Shown: in pieces, positions 20,596 to 31,622 of the stretch
How positions within the stretch are numbered: position 1 is the first letter of the stretch
Layout of the letters: each line of letters starts with the position of its first letter
Source: Paracoccaceae bacterium
Lineage (GTDB): Bacteria; Pseudomonadota; Alphaproteobacteria; Rhodobacterales; Rhodobacteraceae
Assembly (NCBI GenBank): GCA_027489355.1
Contig: JAIXZY010000039.1
Span: 1 to 64,000, forward strand
DNA length: 64,000 nt
Reading direction: 5' to 3'
The notes under the pieces: model-generated
What the model was told of the DNA's origin: nothing
What the model saw: only the letters and a program-made list of their open reading frames with translations
Database searches by the model: none
Translations under genes and position numbers: made by a program

Positions 20596-21914
20596 GCGGT
20601 GAAGGCCGCCTTGGCGCGGTCGGTATAGGCCTTGTAGCGGTCGTGGCGTCCGCGGCGACCGCCCTTGGCGTCGATGGGCGGGAAGAGCCCGAAGTTCACG
20701 TTCATCGGCTGGAACGTCTTCGCCTCGGCGCCCCCGGTGATGTGGGTCACAAGCGCCCCCATCGCGGTCTCGGGCGGCGGCGGAGGCAACGCGCGCCCGA
20801 GAAGATCGTGCGCGGCCATTCGTCCGGCGAGGAGACCCATCGCCGCGGATTCGACATAGCCTTCGACCCCGGTGATCTGGCCCGCGAAACGTATATACGG
20901 CCGGGACTTCAGCCGCATCTGCGCGTCGAGCAGCGTCGGGGAATTGATGAAGGTGTTCCGGTGAATCCCGCCCAGACGGGCGAAGCTGGCGCTCTCCAGT
21001 CCCGGAATCATCTTGAAAACAGCGGTTTGGGCGCCATATTTCATCTTCGTCTGGAAGCCGACGATGTTGTGCAGCGTGCCCAGCTTGTTGTCGCGGCGAA
21101 GCTGGACCACGGCATAGGGTTTCACGTCCGGCTGGTGCGCGTTGGTGAGGCCCACGGGCTTCATCGGGCCGTGGCGCAGCGTCTCGCGCCCGCGTTCGGC
21201 CATGACCTCGATCGGCAGGCAGCCGTCGAAATAGCCCGCGGTTTCGCCTTCGTGGAACTCGGTCTTTTCGGCAGCGAGGAGCGCGTCGATGAACACCTCG
21301 TACTGCTCGCGCGTCATCGGGCAGTTGATGTAGGCCTTCTGCTCGTCCTCTGTCTCACCCTTGTCGTAGCGGCTTTGCAACCACGCGACCGACATGTCTA
21401 TACTTTCTGTATATACAATTGGCGCGATGGCATCGAAGAAGGCCAAGGCTTCGGCCCCGGTCGCGGCGCGGATCGACTGGGCCAGCGCCGGGCTGGTCAG
21501 AGGACCCGTGGCGATGATCCAGTGGCCGGATGAAGGAAGCTCGGTAACTTCTTCATAGGATGTGGAAATCAGCGGATGGGCTTTCAGCTTGTCCGTCACG
21601 GCCCGGGCGAAGGGATCGCGGTCCACCGCCAGCGCGCCGCCGGCCGGAAGCCGATGCTGGTGCGCCATCTCCATCACCAGGCTGCCCGCCTGACGCATCT
21701 CCCAATGGATCAGGCCCACGGCATTGCGTTCGTGGTCGTCCGAGCGGAAGGAGTTCGAGCAGACCATCTCGGCGAAGTCGCCGGTGCGGTGCGCGAAGGT
21801 GCCGGTCTTGGGCCGCATCTCGTGGATGACCACGGGGACGCCCAGGTTCGCGGCTGCCCAGGCGGCTTCGGAGCCCGCCATGCCGCCGCCGATGATGTGC
21901 AGGGGTTCAGTCAT
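20583..21914 (-). CDS. trmFO: Methylenetetrahydrofolate--tRNA-(uracil-5-)-methyltransferase TrmFO
   Basis: A 443-residue flavoprotein that makes 5-methyluridine at position 54 of tRNAs using folate and FADH2, instead of SAM-dependent TrmA. The FAD motif [20 protein letters not shown] is at the N-terminus. Family blocks [25 protein letters not shown] and [14 protein letters not shown] are present. Two GTATATAC octamers (20891 and 21409) occur in the coding sequence and force otherwise rare codons (ATA, GTA, ACA); see findings. It is cotranscribed with gluQ. Confidence 0.96.
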   Translation of the reverse strand: MTEPLHIIGGGMAGSEAAWAAANLGVPVVIHEMRPKTGTFAHRTGDFAEMVCSNSFRSDDHERNAVGLIHWEMRQAGSLVMEMAHQHRLPAGGALAVDRDPFARAVTDKLKAHPLISTSYEEVTELPSSGHWIIATGPLTSPALAQSIRAATGAEALAFFDAIAPIVYTESIDMSVAWLQSRYDKGETEDEQKAYINCPMTREQYEVFIDALLAAEKTEFHEGETAGYFDGCLPIEVMAERGRETLRHGPMKPVGLTNAHQPDVKPYAVVQLRRDNKLGTLHNIVGFQTKMKYGAQTAVFKMIPGLESASFARLGGIHRNTFINSPTLLDAQMRLKSRPYIRFAGQITGVEGYVESAAMGLLAGRMAAHDLLGRALPPPPPETAMGALVTHITGGAEAKTFQPMNVNFGLFPPIDAKGGRRGRHDRYKAYTDRAKAAFTAWLS

Positions 21915-21940
21915 GCCGCCGATGTAGGGCGGATCGCCGG

Positions 21941-21969
21941 AAAAGGAAAGCCGGGGGACGCGCCCCCGG
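21941..21969 (-). terminator. Intrinsic terminator after the DoxX gene
   Basis: Read on the minus strand, CCGGGGG, loop CGCGT, CCCCCGG (21969-21951) is followed by CTTTCCTTTT, just past the DoxX stop at 21978 and before trmFO. Confidence 0.7.
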
Positions 21970-21977
21970 CCAAGGGT

Positions 21978-22355
21978 TCAGGCCTTGTCGAGGGCTAGCT
22001 TGCCCGCGCCGTGGGCGAAGAACATCAGGAAGGCCCCGGCGATCGAGAAGTTCTTGAGGAACATGATCATCTGGATCTGGTCGGCGAGGTTGTTGTGAAA
22101 GACGACCGCGGTGAAGAGGCAGAAAGCGGCCCCGGCCAGCGCCACCGGGCGGACCATGAAGCCAAGGATCAGGCTGAGGCCGACGGCGATCTCGAAGATC
22201 GTGGCGGGCCAGGCCAGTGCGCCGGGCAGGCCGACGGACTCGATGTAGCCGGCGGTCCCGGCGATGTCGCCCAGTTTGCCGACACCGGCAAGCAGGAAGA
22301 AACCGCCGATGAAGAGGCGGGCGATGAGCGGCGAGTAGGTCTTGAGCTGTTCCAT
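21978..22355 (-). CDS. DoxX family membrane protein
   Basis: A 125-residue protein with four hydrophobic helices: the N-terminal IARLFIGGFFLLAGVGKLGD, then GLSLILGFMVRPVALAGAAF, TAVVFHNNLADQIQMIMFLK and the last helix near the C-terminus. It fits the DoxX/DoxD family of small inner-membrane proteins of unclear redox role. I place the start at ATG 22355 with AAGGGA upstream; a longer version would add 25 soluble, unconserved residues. It stands alone between the terminator and the gyrA unit. Confidence 0.82.
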   Translation of the reverse strand: MEQLKTYSPLIARLFIGGFFLLAGVGKLGDIAGTAGYIESVGLPGALAWPATIFEIAVGLSLILGFMVRPVALAGAAFCLFTAVVFHNNLADQIQMIMFLKNFSIAGAFLMFFAHGAGKLALDKA

Positions 22356-22469
22356 GATGGTCCCTTGAGGCGCGTGGTCCCCGGTCTGTTGCCGGATGTG
22401 CGCATCTTGCATGCGGGCCATTTTGCGCAAATTCCGTGCGAGGGCAGGGCTCTTGTGCGCTGGCGCAGG

Positions 22470-22749
22470 TTAACCGAGCTTGCGCCGCTGATCCCGCACG
22501 AAGCCGACCGGGTCCGAAATGTCGCAGCCCAGCGCGGCGGCTTTCTGGAAGAAGCCTGGGGCGGGCAGACCCTCGGCCGAGAGGCGCTGGCAGAGGACCG
22601 CGGCCCGGAATGGTTTGTCCTGGGCCGCGTCCTCTTCCATCAGCGCTTCAAGCCGGGCGGTAAGCTCGCCCATGCGCAGGCCAAGTTCCCGGGCGAGGGC
22701 GCCGTAAGAGATCGTATCGCCCGCGGCGGCGAGGGCCGCGAGGCGGGCT

Positions 22750-22760
<11 letters not shown>
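22470..22760 (-). CDS. Conserved-looking small protein downstream of gyrA
   Basis: A 96-residue soluble protein whose start overlaps the gyrA stop by 11 nt, so it is translated from the gyrA message. The N-terminal half ([29 protein letters not shown]) looks like a small winged helix-turn-helix. The C-terminal half ([44 protein letters not shown]) is basic. I do not recognise a named family. A DNA-binding or methyltransferase-accessory role is possible but unsupported. Coupling to gyrA is the main clue. Confidence 0.7.
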
Positions 22761-25464
<2,704 letters not shown>

Positions 25465-25656
25465 GAGGGCGCGCGCCTTCCTTGCGGGATCAAGATTTAG
25501 CAGGCCAAAGGATACACCATCCAAGCTGTTGGGTGCAATGGCGGCTTGCGCCCCGCTTGGCAGCCATCAAGAACGAGTGCCAACATTCTGTTTTCATTGA
25601 TTTTTAAAGCGGTGATGTCATGATTCCCCAATGGGCCACCCGAAAGGAGGGAAGGA

Positions 25657-25926
25657 ATGGTCGGACGCGAGACGGAACTGATGCTGAAGGGCTATGGACT
25701 GACCACGGCGGAGCTGTATTACCGGATGCCGGATTATCGCAATGTTCTCAACAGCTTCATCTGGCAGGAGTATGACCTGGCGCCGGATTACCCGAAGCTG
25801 TTCCAGTTCATCGAGTTCTGGCAGGAAAAGATCGAAGGGCCGCTGCATTCGGTGCGGTTCACGCACAGAAAGCTGATCGCGCCGGGCGAATGGCGCAACG
25901 TCGTGGGCGAGTTCAAGGTGCATTGA
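25657..25926 (+). CDS. usg: Usg family protein
   Basis: An 89-residue protein matching the alphaproteobacterial Usg family (GYGLTTAELYYRMPDYRNVL, SFIWQEYDLAPDYPKLFQF, FWQEKIEGPLHSVRF). The family was named from an ORF upstream of trp genes in Caulobacter and its function is unknown. The start is well defined by AAGGAGGGAAGG just before ATG 25657. It is divergent from gyrA, with 192 bp between the starts, and followed after 6 bp by a dispersed palindrome. Confidence 0.85.
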   Translation: MVGRETELMLKGYGLTTAELYYRMPDYRNVLNSFIWQEYDLAPDYPKLFQFIEFWQEKIEGPLHSVRFTHRKLIAPGEWRNVVGEFKVH

Positions 25927-25932
25927 GCGGGC

Positions 25933-25951
25933 GGTGGGCGGACCGCCCACC
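25933..25951. repeat. GGTGGGC/GCCCACC palindrome, copy 1
   Basis: GGTGGGCGG, one base, CCGCCCACC: perfect 9-bp arms, 7 bp after the usg stop. It belongs to the family that recurs at 30242, 30690 and 52955, but lacks the outer TAGG/CCTA. Confidence 0.6.
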
Positions 25952-25999
25952 CCACGCGGGGTTGCGCTTTGGCCGGGCGGCGGTTAGGGCGCGTGGCCC

Positions 26000-27028
26000 A
26001 TGACGCTGCGCCCCCCATCCGCCCTGACAAGCCTTGACGCGCTGGAGCGCGCCGGTCTGACCGATCCCGCCGACCGGACGGCTCTGCAGGCGGTGACGGC
26101 GGAGTTCCGGGTGCGCATCTCGTCCGAGATGGCGCAGGTCGCCTCGCCGGGTGTGCGGGCGCAGTTCCTGCCGGACGTCCGCGAAGCGCAAGTCCTTCCG
26201 GAAGAGCTGCTCGATCCCATTGGCGACGACGCCCATGCGCCGGTTTCGGGGGTGACGCACCGCTACCCGGACCGCGCGATCCTGCATGCGACCAAGACCT
26301 GCGAGGTCTATTGCCGCTTCTGTTTCCGGCGCGAGACGGTTGGCGAAAGCGGACATCTGGGCGAGGCAGAGTTCGAGCAGGTTCTCGACTACCTGAAGGC
26401 GACCCCCGCCGTGCGCGAGGTGATCTTCACCGGGGGCGATCCTCTGGTCCTGTCGGCGCGACGATTGGGTGTGATGCTTGACCGGCTGGAGGCGCTGGGG
26501 ACGCTGGATCTGGTCCGCTTCCACAGCCGCGTGCCGGTGATCGCACCCGAACGGGTGACGGAGGCGCTGGTCACGGCGTTTGACCGCGCCTTGCCGGTCT
26601 GGCTGGTTGTCCATGTGAACCATCCCGACGAGATCACCGAGGCGGCCGCGCAATCCTTGCGGCGGTTGAACCGGGCGCGGGTTCCGCTCTTGTCGCAGAC
26701 GGTGCTTCTGCGCGGCGTCAATGCCGAGACAGAGACGCTGGAGCGTCTGTTCCGCGCGCTGATACGGCACCGGGTGAAGCCGTATTACCTGCACCACCCG
26801 GACCTCGCGAAGGGGACGGGACATTTCCGGGTGACGCTGGAAGAGGGGCAGGCGATCATGGCCGCGCTGCGCGGGAGACTGACAGGAATAGCACAGCCGA
26901 CCTATGTGCTGGACATTCCCGGCGGCCACGGGAAGGTGCCGGTCGGGCCGGGCTATCTGCGGCGCAATGGGGACCTCTGGATGGTCAGCGACCCGCAGGG
27001 ACGCGAGCATATCTATCGCGATCTCTAG
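26000..27028 (+). CDS. Lysine-2,3-aminomutase-like radical SAM protein
   Basis: A 342-residue radical SAM enzyme. The CxxxCxxC cluster motif is at residues 101-108 (TCEVYCRFCFRRETVGE). FTGGDPLVLS is the SAM-binding GGE-like block. The PLP lysine is expected in PTYVLDIPGGHGKVPVGP near residue 305. It is shorter than clostridial KamA and resembles the proteobacterial group that includes EpmB, which makes beta-lysine for elongation factor P modification. No epmA or efp is nearby, so the exact substrate is open. It converges with the arginase gene. Confidence 0.85.
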   Translation: MTLRPPSALTSLDALERAGLTDPADRTALQAVTAEFRVRISSEMAQVASPGVRAQFLPDVREAQVLPEELLDPIGDDAHAPVSGVTHRYPDRAILHATKTCEVYCRFCFRRETVGESGHLGEAEFEQVLDYLKATPAVREVIFTGGDPLVLSARRLGVMLDRLEALGTLDLVRFHSRVPVIAPERVTEALVTAFDRALPVWLVVHVNHPDEITEAAAQSLRRLNRARVPLLSQTVLLRGVNAETETLERLFRALIRHRVKPYYLHHPDLAKGTGHFRVTLEEGQAIMAALRGRLTGIAQPTYVLDIPGGHGKVPVGPGYLRRNGDLWMVSDPQGREHIYRDL

Positions 27029-27068
27029 GGGTCTCGGAAACAGTTTTCCCAAGCGCGTCGGGTTTGTT

Positions 27069-27110
27069 GCGAGTGTGAATACAGTATATGCGCCACGTAT
27101 ATACACTCGC
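27069..27110. repeat. Dyad between convergent kamA-like and arginase genes
   Basis: GCGAGTGT (27069-27076) is mirrored by ACACTCGC (27103-27110). The match continues imperfectly inward (12 of 14 positions) around an AT-rich core that contains GTATATAC. Located 40 bp after one stop and 43 bp before the other, it may be a bidirectional terminator or a protein site. There is no T-run. Confidence 0.5.
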
Positions 27111-27152
27111 AAGAAATGGTGGCGGGTCCACCAGGTGCCACCCGGTCTTGTG

Positions 27153-28076
27153 CTACTTTGCCCGCGTCGGCCGGTCGAACACCTTCTTCCCCATCAGCGA
27201 CCCGACGAGATCGACCATCAGCCGGGCGGTCATGCCGCGGTCGTCGAGGAAGGGGTTCAGCTCGACAAGGTCGAGCGAGGTCACGAGGCCGGATTCGTGC
27301 AAGAGCTCCATCACCAGATGCGCCTCGCGGAAGGTGGCGCCGCCGGGGACGGTGGTGCCGACGGCCGGCGCGATGGAGGGGTCTAGGAAATCGACGTCGA
27401 GGCTGAGATGCAGCATCCCGCCCTCAGCGCGGACGCGGTCGAGGAATTCGCGCAAGGGGGCGACGAGGCCGCGTTCGTCGATCACGCGCATGTCGTTGAT
27501 GAAGATGTCGCGTTCCTGCATGGCGGCCTGTTCGGCCGGGTCGACCGAGCGGATGCCGAACATGCAGATGCGCTGCGCGGGGACGGGGGCGGGGAAGGGC
27601 GGGAAGGCGTCGAACCCCTCGCGGCCGGCGATATAGGCCAAGGGCGTTCCGTGCAGGTTGCCGCTGGTCGTGGTGAGCGGCGTGTGGAAGTCGGAATGCG
27701 CATCGAGCCAAAGCAGGAACAGCGGCCGGTCCTGGCGCGCGGCAAAGGCCGCGGCCCCGGCCGCAGAGCCGAGCGCCAGCGAGTGATCGCCGCCCATGAT
27801 GATCGGGAAACCACCCTGCGACAGGGCGTCGTCGACCTTGTCCATCAGGGTTTCGGTCCAGGCCACTGTTTCGGCCAGGCCGTGGACGACCGGGTTGGCG
27901 CAGGCGACGGGCTTCAGCGCGGGCAGGGGAAGGTCGCCCCAATCCTCGACCGCATGGCCTTCGGCGGCGATCTCGTGGCCGATGCCGGCGACGCGGTAGG
28001 CGGACGGCCCCATCAGGCAGCCGGGCCGCTTCTGCCCGGTGTCGATGGGTGCGCCGATGAGGATACATCTGGGCAT
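27153..28076 (-). CDS. Arginase
   Basis: A 307-residue ureohydrolase that converts arginine to ornithine and urea. The binuclear manganese motifs are present: GGDHSLALGS near 115, DAHSDFHT near 146-153 and SLDVDFLDPSIAPAVG near 245. The N-terminus PRCILIGAPIDTGQKRPGC is typical. AGGAGG lies just upstream of ATG 28076. Agmatinase or formiminoglutamase activity is less likely given the arginase-like N-terminal block. It is divergent from ccmF across 176 bp. Confidence 0.9.
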   Translation of the reverse strand: MPRCILIGAPIDTGQKRPGCLMGPSAYRVAGIGHEIAAEGHAVEDWGDLPLPALKPVACANPVVHGLAETVAWTETLMDKVDDALSQGGFPIIMGGDHSLALGSAAGAAAFAARQDRPLFLLWLDAHSDFHTPLTTTSGNLHGTPLAYIAGREGFDAFPPFPAPVPAQRICMFGIRSVDPAEQAAMQERDIFINDMRVIDERGLVAPLREFLDRVRAEGGMLHLSLDVDFLDPSIAPAVGTTVPGGATFREAHLVMELLHESGLVTSLDLVELNPFLDDRGMTARLMVDLVGSLMGKKVFDRPTRAK

Positions 28077-28252
28077 GGGGGCCTCCTGCTTTCACCCGGT
28101 GTAGCGGGGCGGTCGCGCGCGTGGCAACCGGCAAATCGGCGGGATCGGCGGGTTGGGGCCGGCAGACTGGAGTGCAGACGCGGCGGAAGGGCGCAGGGCT
28201 TTCCCCTGCGGCCCCGGCGGCCTATCATGGGACCAACGACAGGAGCATCAGA

Positions 28253-30223
28253 ATGATCGTCGAGCTTGGGCATTTCGCGCTGATCCTGGCGCTCATGGTC
28301 GCGGTGGTGCAGGCCACGCTGCCGCTTTGGGGGGCGCAGACGGGGGATCGCAGGCTGATGGCGCTGGCCGGACCGGCAGCGGGGCTGCAGCTGGTGCTGA
28401 TCGCGGGGAGTTTCGCGGCGCTGACCTGGGCCTTCGTGGTTTCGGACTTCTCGCTCGCGGTGGTCGTCTCGAACTCGCACACGCTGAAGCCGATGCTGTA
28501 CAAGGTCTCGGGCGTCTGGGGAAACCATGAGGGCTCGCTGCTGCTCTGGGTGCTGATCCTGGCGATCTACGGCGCGGCCGTTGCAGCCTTCGGCACCAAC
28601 CTGCCCGAGCGGCTGAAGGCGCGGGTGCTGGCGGTGCAGGGGCTGATCGGGGTGGCGTTCATGGCCTTCCTCCTTCTGACCTCGAACCCGTTCTGGCGGC
28701 TGGCGGCGCCGCCGCTGGACGGGCAGGACCTGAATCCGCTGTTGCAAGACCCCGGATTGGCCTTCCATCCGCCGTTCCTCTATCTTGGCTATGTCGGCCT
28801 GAGCATGGCCTTCAGCTTCGCCGTGGCCGCGCTGATCGAGGGTCGGGTGGATGCCGCCTGGGGCCGCTGGGTCAGGCCCTGGACCCTGGCCGCCTGGGTC
28901 TTCCTGACGATCGGCATCGCGCTGGGGTCCTGGTGGGCCTATTACGAACTCGGCTGGGGCGGGTTCTGGTTCTGGGACCCGGTGGAAAACGCAAGCTTCA
29001 TGCCCTGGCTGCTGGCGGCGGCGCTTTTGCATTCGTCCATCGTGGTGGAAAAGCGCGAAAGCCTGAAGGCCTGGACGATCCTGCTGGCGATCATGGCCTT
29101 CGGGTTCAGCCTGATCGGGACCTTCATCGTCCGCTCGGGCGTCATCACCAGCGTCCACGCCTTCGCCAACGACCCCGAGCGCGGGGTCTTCATCCTGATG
29201 ATCCTGGGCTTCTTCACCGGCGGCGCGCTGATCCTGTTCGCGGCGCGCGCGGGAGTGATGGAGGCACGGGGCGTCTTCAGCCTGGTCAGCCGCGAAAGCG
29301 CGCTGGTGGCGAACAACATCCTGCTGTCGGTGGCGGCCTTCGTGGTCTTCATCGGCACCATCTGGCCGTTGGTCGGGACCATGCTGATGGGTCGTGACCT
29401 TTCGGTCGGCGCGCCCTTCTTCAACGCCGCCTTCTCGCCCTTCATGGTCGCGCTGGCGCTGATCCTGCCTCCCGGCGCGATGCTCGCCTGGAAACGCGGC
29501 GATCTGCGTCGGTCGCTACGGGGCCTGATCCCGGTGATGGCGCTGGTCCTGGCGCTGGGGGTGCTGGCCTATGCCATGCAAAGCGGTCGGACCGCGCTTG
29601 GCCCGGTCGGGCTGATGCTGGGGGCCTGGGTGAGCTTCGGCGCGATGGCGGACCTCTGGGCGCGGACCGGGCGGGGCGGCCTTGCGGCGAGGGCGGGGCG
29701 GCTTCTGCGGCTGCCGCGCGCGGACTGGGGCAAGGCGACGGCGCATTTCGGCCTGGGCGTCACCATCTTCGCCGTCGCCGCGATGAACTCCTGGAAGGTC
29801 GAGGACATCCGGGTGGTGCAAGAGGGCGAAAGCTTCCCGTTGGGGGCCTATGCGGTGCGGCTCGACAAGGTCGAAGAGGTGCAGGGGCCGAACTATACCT
29901 CGACGATGGGCTGGATGACGGTCACGAGCAATGGCGCGCCGGTTGCGGTGCTGACACCAGAGAAGCGCGTCTATCCGGTTGCAGGAATGCCCACGACCGA
30001 GGCCGCGATCGACTATGGCTTCACGCGCGACATCTACCTGGTGCTGGGCGACCGGCAGAAGAGCGGCGGCTGGGCGGTGCGCAGCTATATCGAGCCCTTT
30101 GCCAACTGGCTTTGGGGCGGGGCGATCCTGATGGCGCTTGGCGGCGTGCTCAGCCTGTCGGACCGGCGCTACCGCGTGGCGGCGGGGGCGCGGCGGGTGC
30201 CGTCGGGAGTGCCGGCGGAATGA
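28253..30223 (+). CDS. ccmF: Cytochrome c haem lyase subunit CcmF
   Basis: A 656-residue polytopic inner-membrane protein of the system I cytochrome c maturation pathway, delivering haem from CcmE to apocytochromes. The tryptophan-rich haem-handling motif GGFWFWDPVENASFMPWL is near residues 239-256. About a dozen or more transmembrane segments and the periplasmic block near the C-terminus (VRSYIEPFANWLWGGAILM) are visible. ATG 28253 has AGGAG upstream and gives the family start MIVELGHFALIL. The ccmH start overlaps its stop (ATGA). ccmI/ccmG are not adjacent downstream. Confidence 0.96.
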   Translation: MIVELGHFALILALMVAVVQATLPLWGAQTGDRRLMALAGPAAGLQLVLIAGSFAALTWAFVVSDFSLAVVVSNSHTLKPMLYKVSGVWGNHEGSLLLWVLILAIYGAAVAAFGTNLPERLKARVLAVQGLIGVAFMAFLLLTSNPFWRLAAPPLDGQDLNPLLQDPGLAFHPPFLYLGYVGLSMAFSFAVAALIEGRVDAAWGRWVRPWTLAAWVFLTIGIALGSWWAYYELGWGGFWFWDPVENASFMPWLLAAALLHSSIVVEKRESLKAWTILLAIMAFGFSLIGTFIVRSGVITSVHAFANDPERGVFILMILGFFTGGALILFAARAGVMEARGVFSLVSRESALVANNILLSVAAFVVFIGTIWPLVGTMLMGRDLSVGAPFFNAAFSPFMVALALILPPGAMLAWKRGDLRRSLRGLIPVMALVLALGVLAYAMQSGRTALGPVGLMLGAWVSFGAMADLWARTGRGGLAARAGRLLRLPRADWGKATAHFGLGVTIFAVAAMNSWKVEDIRVVQEGESFPLGAYAVRLDKVEEVQGPNYTSTMGWMTVTSNGAPVAVLTPEKRVYPVAGMPTTEAAIDYGFTRDIYLVLGDRQKSGGWAVRSYIEPFANWLWGGAILMALGGVLSLSDRRYRVAAGARRVPSGVPAE

Positions 30224-30693
30224 CGGGGGTTCTCAAGCGACGGTGGGCCTGGGGCCCACCCTACATCCTGGCGCTCTTCCTGGCCGTGGGGCCCGCCTTC
30301 GCGGTGCAGCCGGACGAAATGCTGGCCGACCCCGCGCTGGAAGCCCGGGCCCGCGAGATCAGCCGCGACATCCGCTGCCCGGTCTGTCAGGGCGAAACGA
30401 TCGACGACTCGAACGCTCCCATCGCGCGCGACCTGCGGATCATCATCCGCGAGCGTCTGACAGCGGGGGACAGCGATGCCGAGGTGGTGGACTACATCGT
30501 GGCGCGCTATGGCGAAGGGGTGCTGTTCAACCCGCCCGCGCAGGGGGTGAACCTGGTCCTGTGGCTTGCGGGGCCGGCGCTTCTGCTGGCGGGGATCGCG
30601 GTGGCGGTCGTGGCGAACCGGCGCCGCGTGGTGCCGGAGGCGGCGCTGACGGCCGACGAAGAGGCGCGGCTGCAGGAAATCCTGAAGCAGTAG
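30220..30693 (+). CDS. ccmH: Cytochrome c-type biogenesis protein CcmH
   Basis: A 157-residue membrane-anchored thiol-disulfide protein. The redox motif is intact in IRCPVCQGETIDDSNAPIARD near residue 47, and a C-terminal helix (LVLWLAGPALLLAGIAVAVV) anchors it, leaving the LRCxxC-type domain in the periplasm. The signal peptide contains RWAWGPPYILALF; its codons form a GGTGGGCC/GGCCCACC palindrome like the dispersed repeat family. The TAG stop is likewise the first triplet of a perfect 28-bp copy. Translation is coupled to ccmF by ATGA. Confidence 0.94.
   Translation: MTGVLKRRWAWGPPYILALFLAVGPAFAVQPDEMLADPALEARAREISRDIRCPVCQGETIDDSNAPIARDLRIIIRERLTAGDSDAEVVDYIVARYGEGVLFNPPAQGVNLVLWLAGPALLLAGIAVAVVANRRRVVPEAALTADEEARLQEILKQ
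30242..30260. repeat. GGTGGGC/GCCCACC palindrome inside the ccmH signal sequence, copy 2
   Basis: GGTGGGCC, TGG, GGCCCACC: perfect 8-bp arms, followed by CTAC as in the other copies. It encodes residues 8-15 of CcmH. It could be a captured repeat or chance resemblance. Confidence 0.45.
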
Positions 30694-30717
30694 GGTGGGC
30701 GATATCGCCCACCCTAC
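30690..30717. repeat. Perfect 28-bp palindrome after ccmH, copy 3
   Basis: The arms GTAGGGTGGGCGAT and ATCGCCCACCCTAC are fully complementary. The TAG stop of ccmH (30691-30693) lies inside. It fills most of the gap before the next gene and may act as a terminator or mRNA stabiliser. Confidence 0.75.
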
Positions 30718-30792
30718 GCACCCGCGTGACGCAGCGTCCGGCTTCACCTTCCTGTGGCGCCCGCTACTCTGCCCGAAACGCGGGAGGGACGG

Positions 30793-31563
30793 ATGGCGGA
30801 ACTGGTCAAGGTCGAGATCGAGGCGGGCGTGCACCGCATCACGCTGAACCGGCCCGAGGTGATGAACGCGCTGAACCGCGACATGCGCGTCGAGCTGCTG
30901 GCCGCGCTGCGCGCAGGCCATGCGGCGCGCGTGATCGTCCTGTCCGGGGCGGGGCGCGGGTTCTGCTCGGGCCAGGACCTGATCGATGCCGAGGGGCTGG
31001 ACGCCTCCGGGTTCGAGGCGATCCTGAACGAGGAATACGTCCCGATGATCCGCGCGATCACCGAGGCTCCGGTTCCCGTCATCGCCGCGGTGAACGGAGC
31101 GGCGGTGGGGGCGGGGGCGAACCTGGCGCTGGCCTGCGATCTGGTGATCGCCTGCGAAAGCGCGGTCTTTGTCCAGGCTTTCACCCGGATCGGGCTGATC
31201 CCCGACGCGGGCGGCACCAGCTTTCTGCCCCGCCGCGTCGGCCTTCAGCGCGCGATGGGCGCGGCGCTTCTGGCCGAACCGGTCAGCGCGCGTCAGGCCG
31301 AGGCCTGGGGGATGATCTGGGAGGCGGTCCCCGACGACCGCTTTGCCGAGGTGGTTGCCGCGCGGGCCGCGAAGCTGGCGGCGGGGCCGACCGGGGCCTA
31401 TGCGGCGCTGAAGCAGGCGATGCGCGGGGCGTTCGACCAGTCGCTCGAAGCGCAGCTTGCCGTCGAGGCGCGGCTGCAAGGGACCTGCGGTGCCAGCGCC
31501 GATTTCCGCGAGGGCGTCGCGGCCTTCCTGGGCAAGCGTCCGCCGGTGTTCTCCGGCCGCTAG
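30793..31563 (+). CDS. Enoyl-CoA hydratase/isomerase family protein (PaaG-like)
   Basis: A 256-residue crotonase-fold enzyme. The oxyanion-hole segments are SGAGRGFCSGQDL (about 52-64) and AAVNGAAVGAGANLALACDL (about 97-116). In GLIPDAGGTSFLPRRVG an Asp stands where classical hydratases carry Glu164. CSGQDL and this Asp are features of PaaG-type isomerases in phenylacetyl-CoA breakdown, suggesting isomerase rather than hydratase chemistry. ATG 30793 follows GGGAGGGA. No other paa genes are in the window, so the pathway is unknown. Confidence 0.85.
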   Translation: MAELVKVEIEAGVHRITLNRPEVMNALNRDMRVELLAALRAGHAARVIVLSGAGRGFCSGQDLIDAEGLDASGFEAILNEEYVPMIRAITEAPVPVIAAVNGAAVGAGANLALACDLVIACESAVFVQAFTRIGLIPDAGGTSFLPRRVGLQRAMGAALLAEPVSARQAEAWGMIWEAVPDDRFAEVVAARAAKLAAGPTGAYAALKQAMRGAFDQSLEAQLAVEARLQGTCGASADFREGVAAFLGKRPPVFSGR

Positions 31564-31622
31564 GAACCGATCCTCGACCCGCGCGTTGTCGGCTTCGGGC
31601 GTGTGTCGCAGGAGGGCGGGCG

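Noticed and set aside
27069-27110. Chromosome dimer resolution (dif) site
   Set aside because: The AT-rich dyad is superficially similar, but the 11-6-11 XerC/XerD layout and consensus are absent.
30138-31622. N-terminal extension of the cyclopropane-synthase-like frame across ccmH and the hydratase gene
   Set aside because: It is out of frame with two real genes and lacks family similarity; the GTG at 31623 with GGAGG gives the expected N-terminus.
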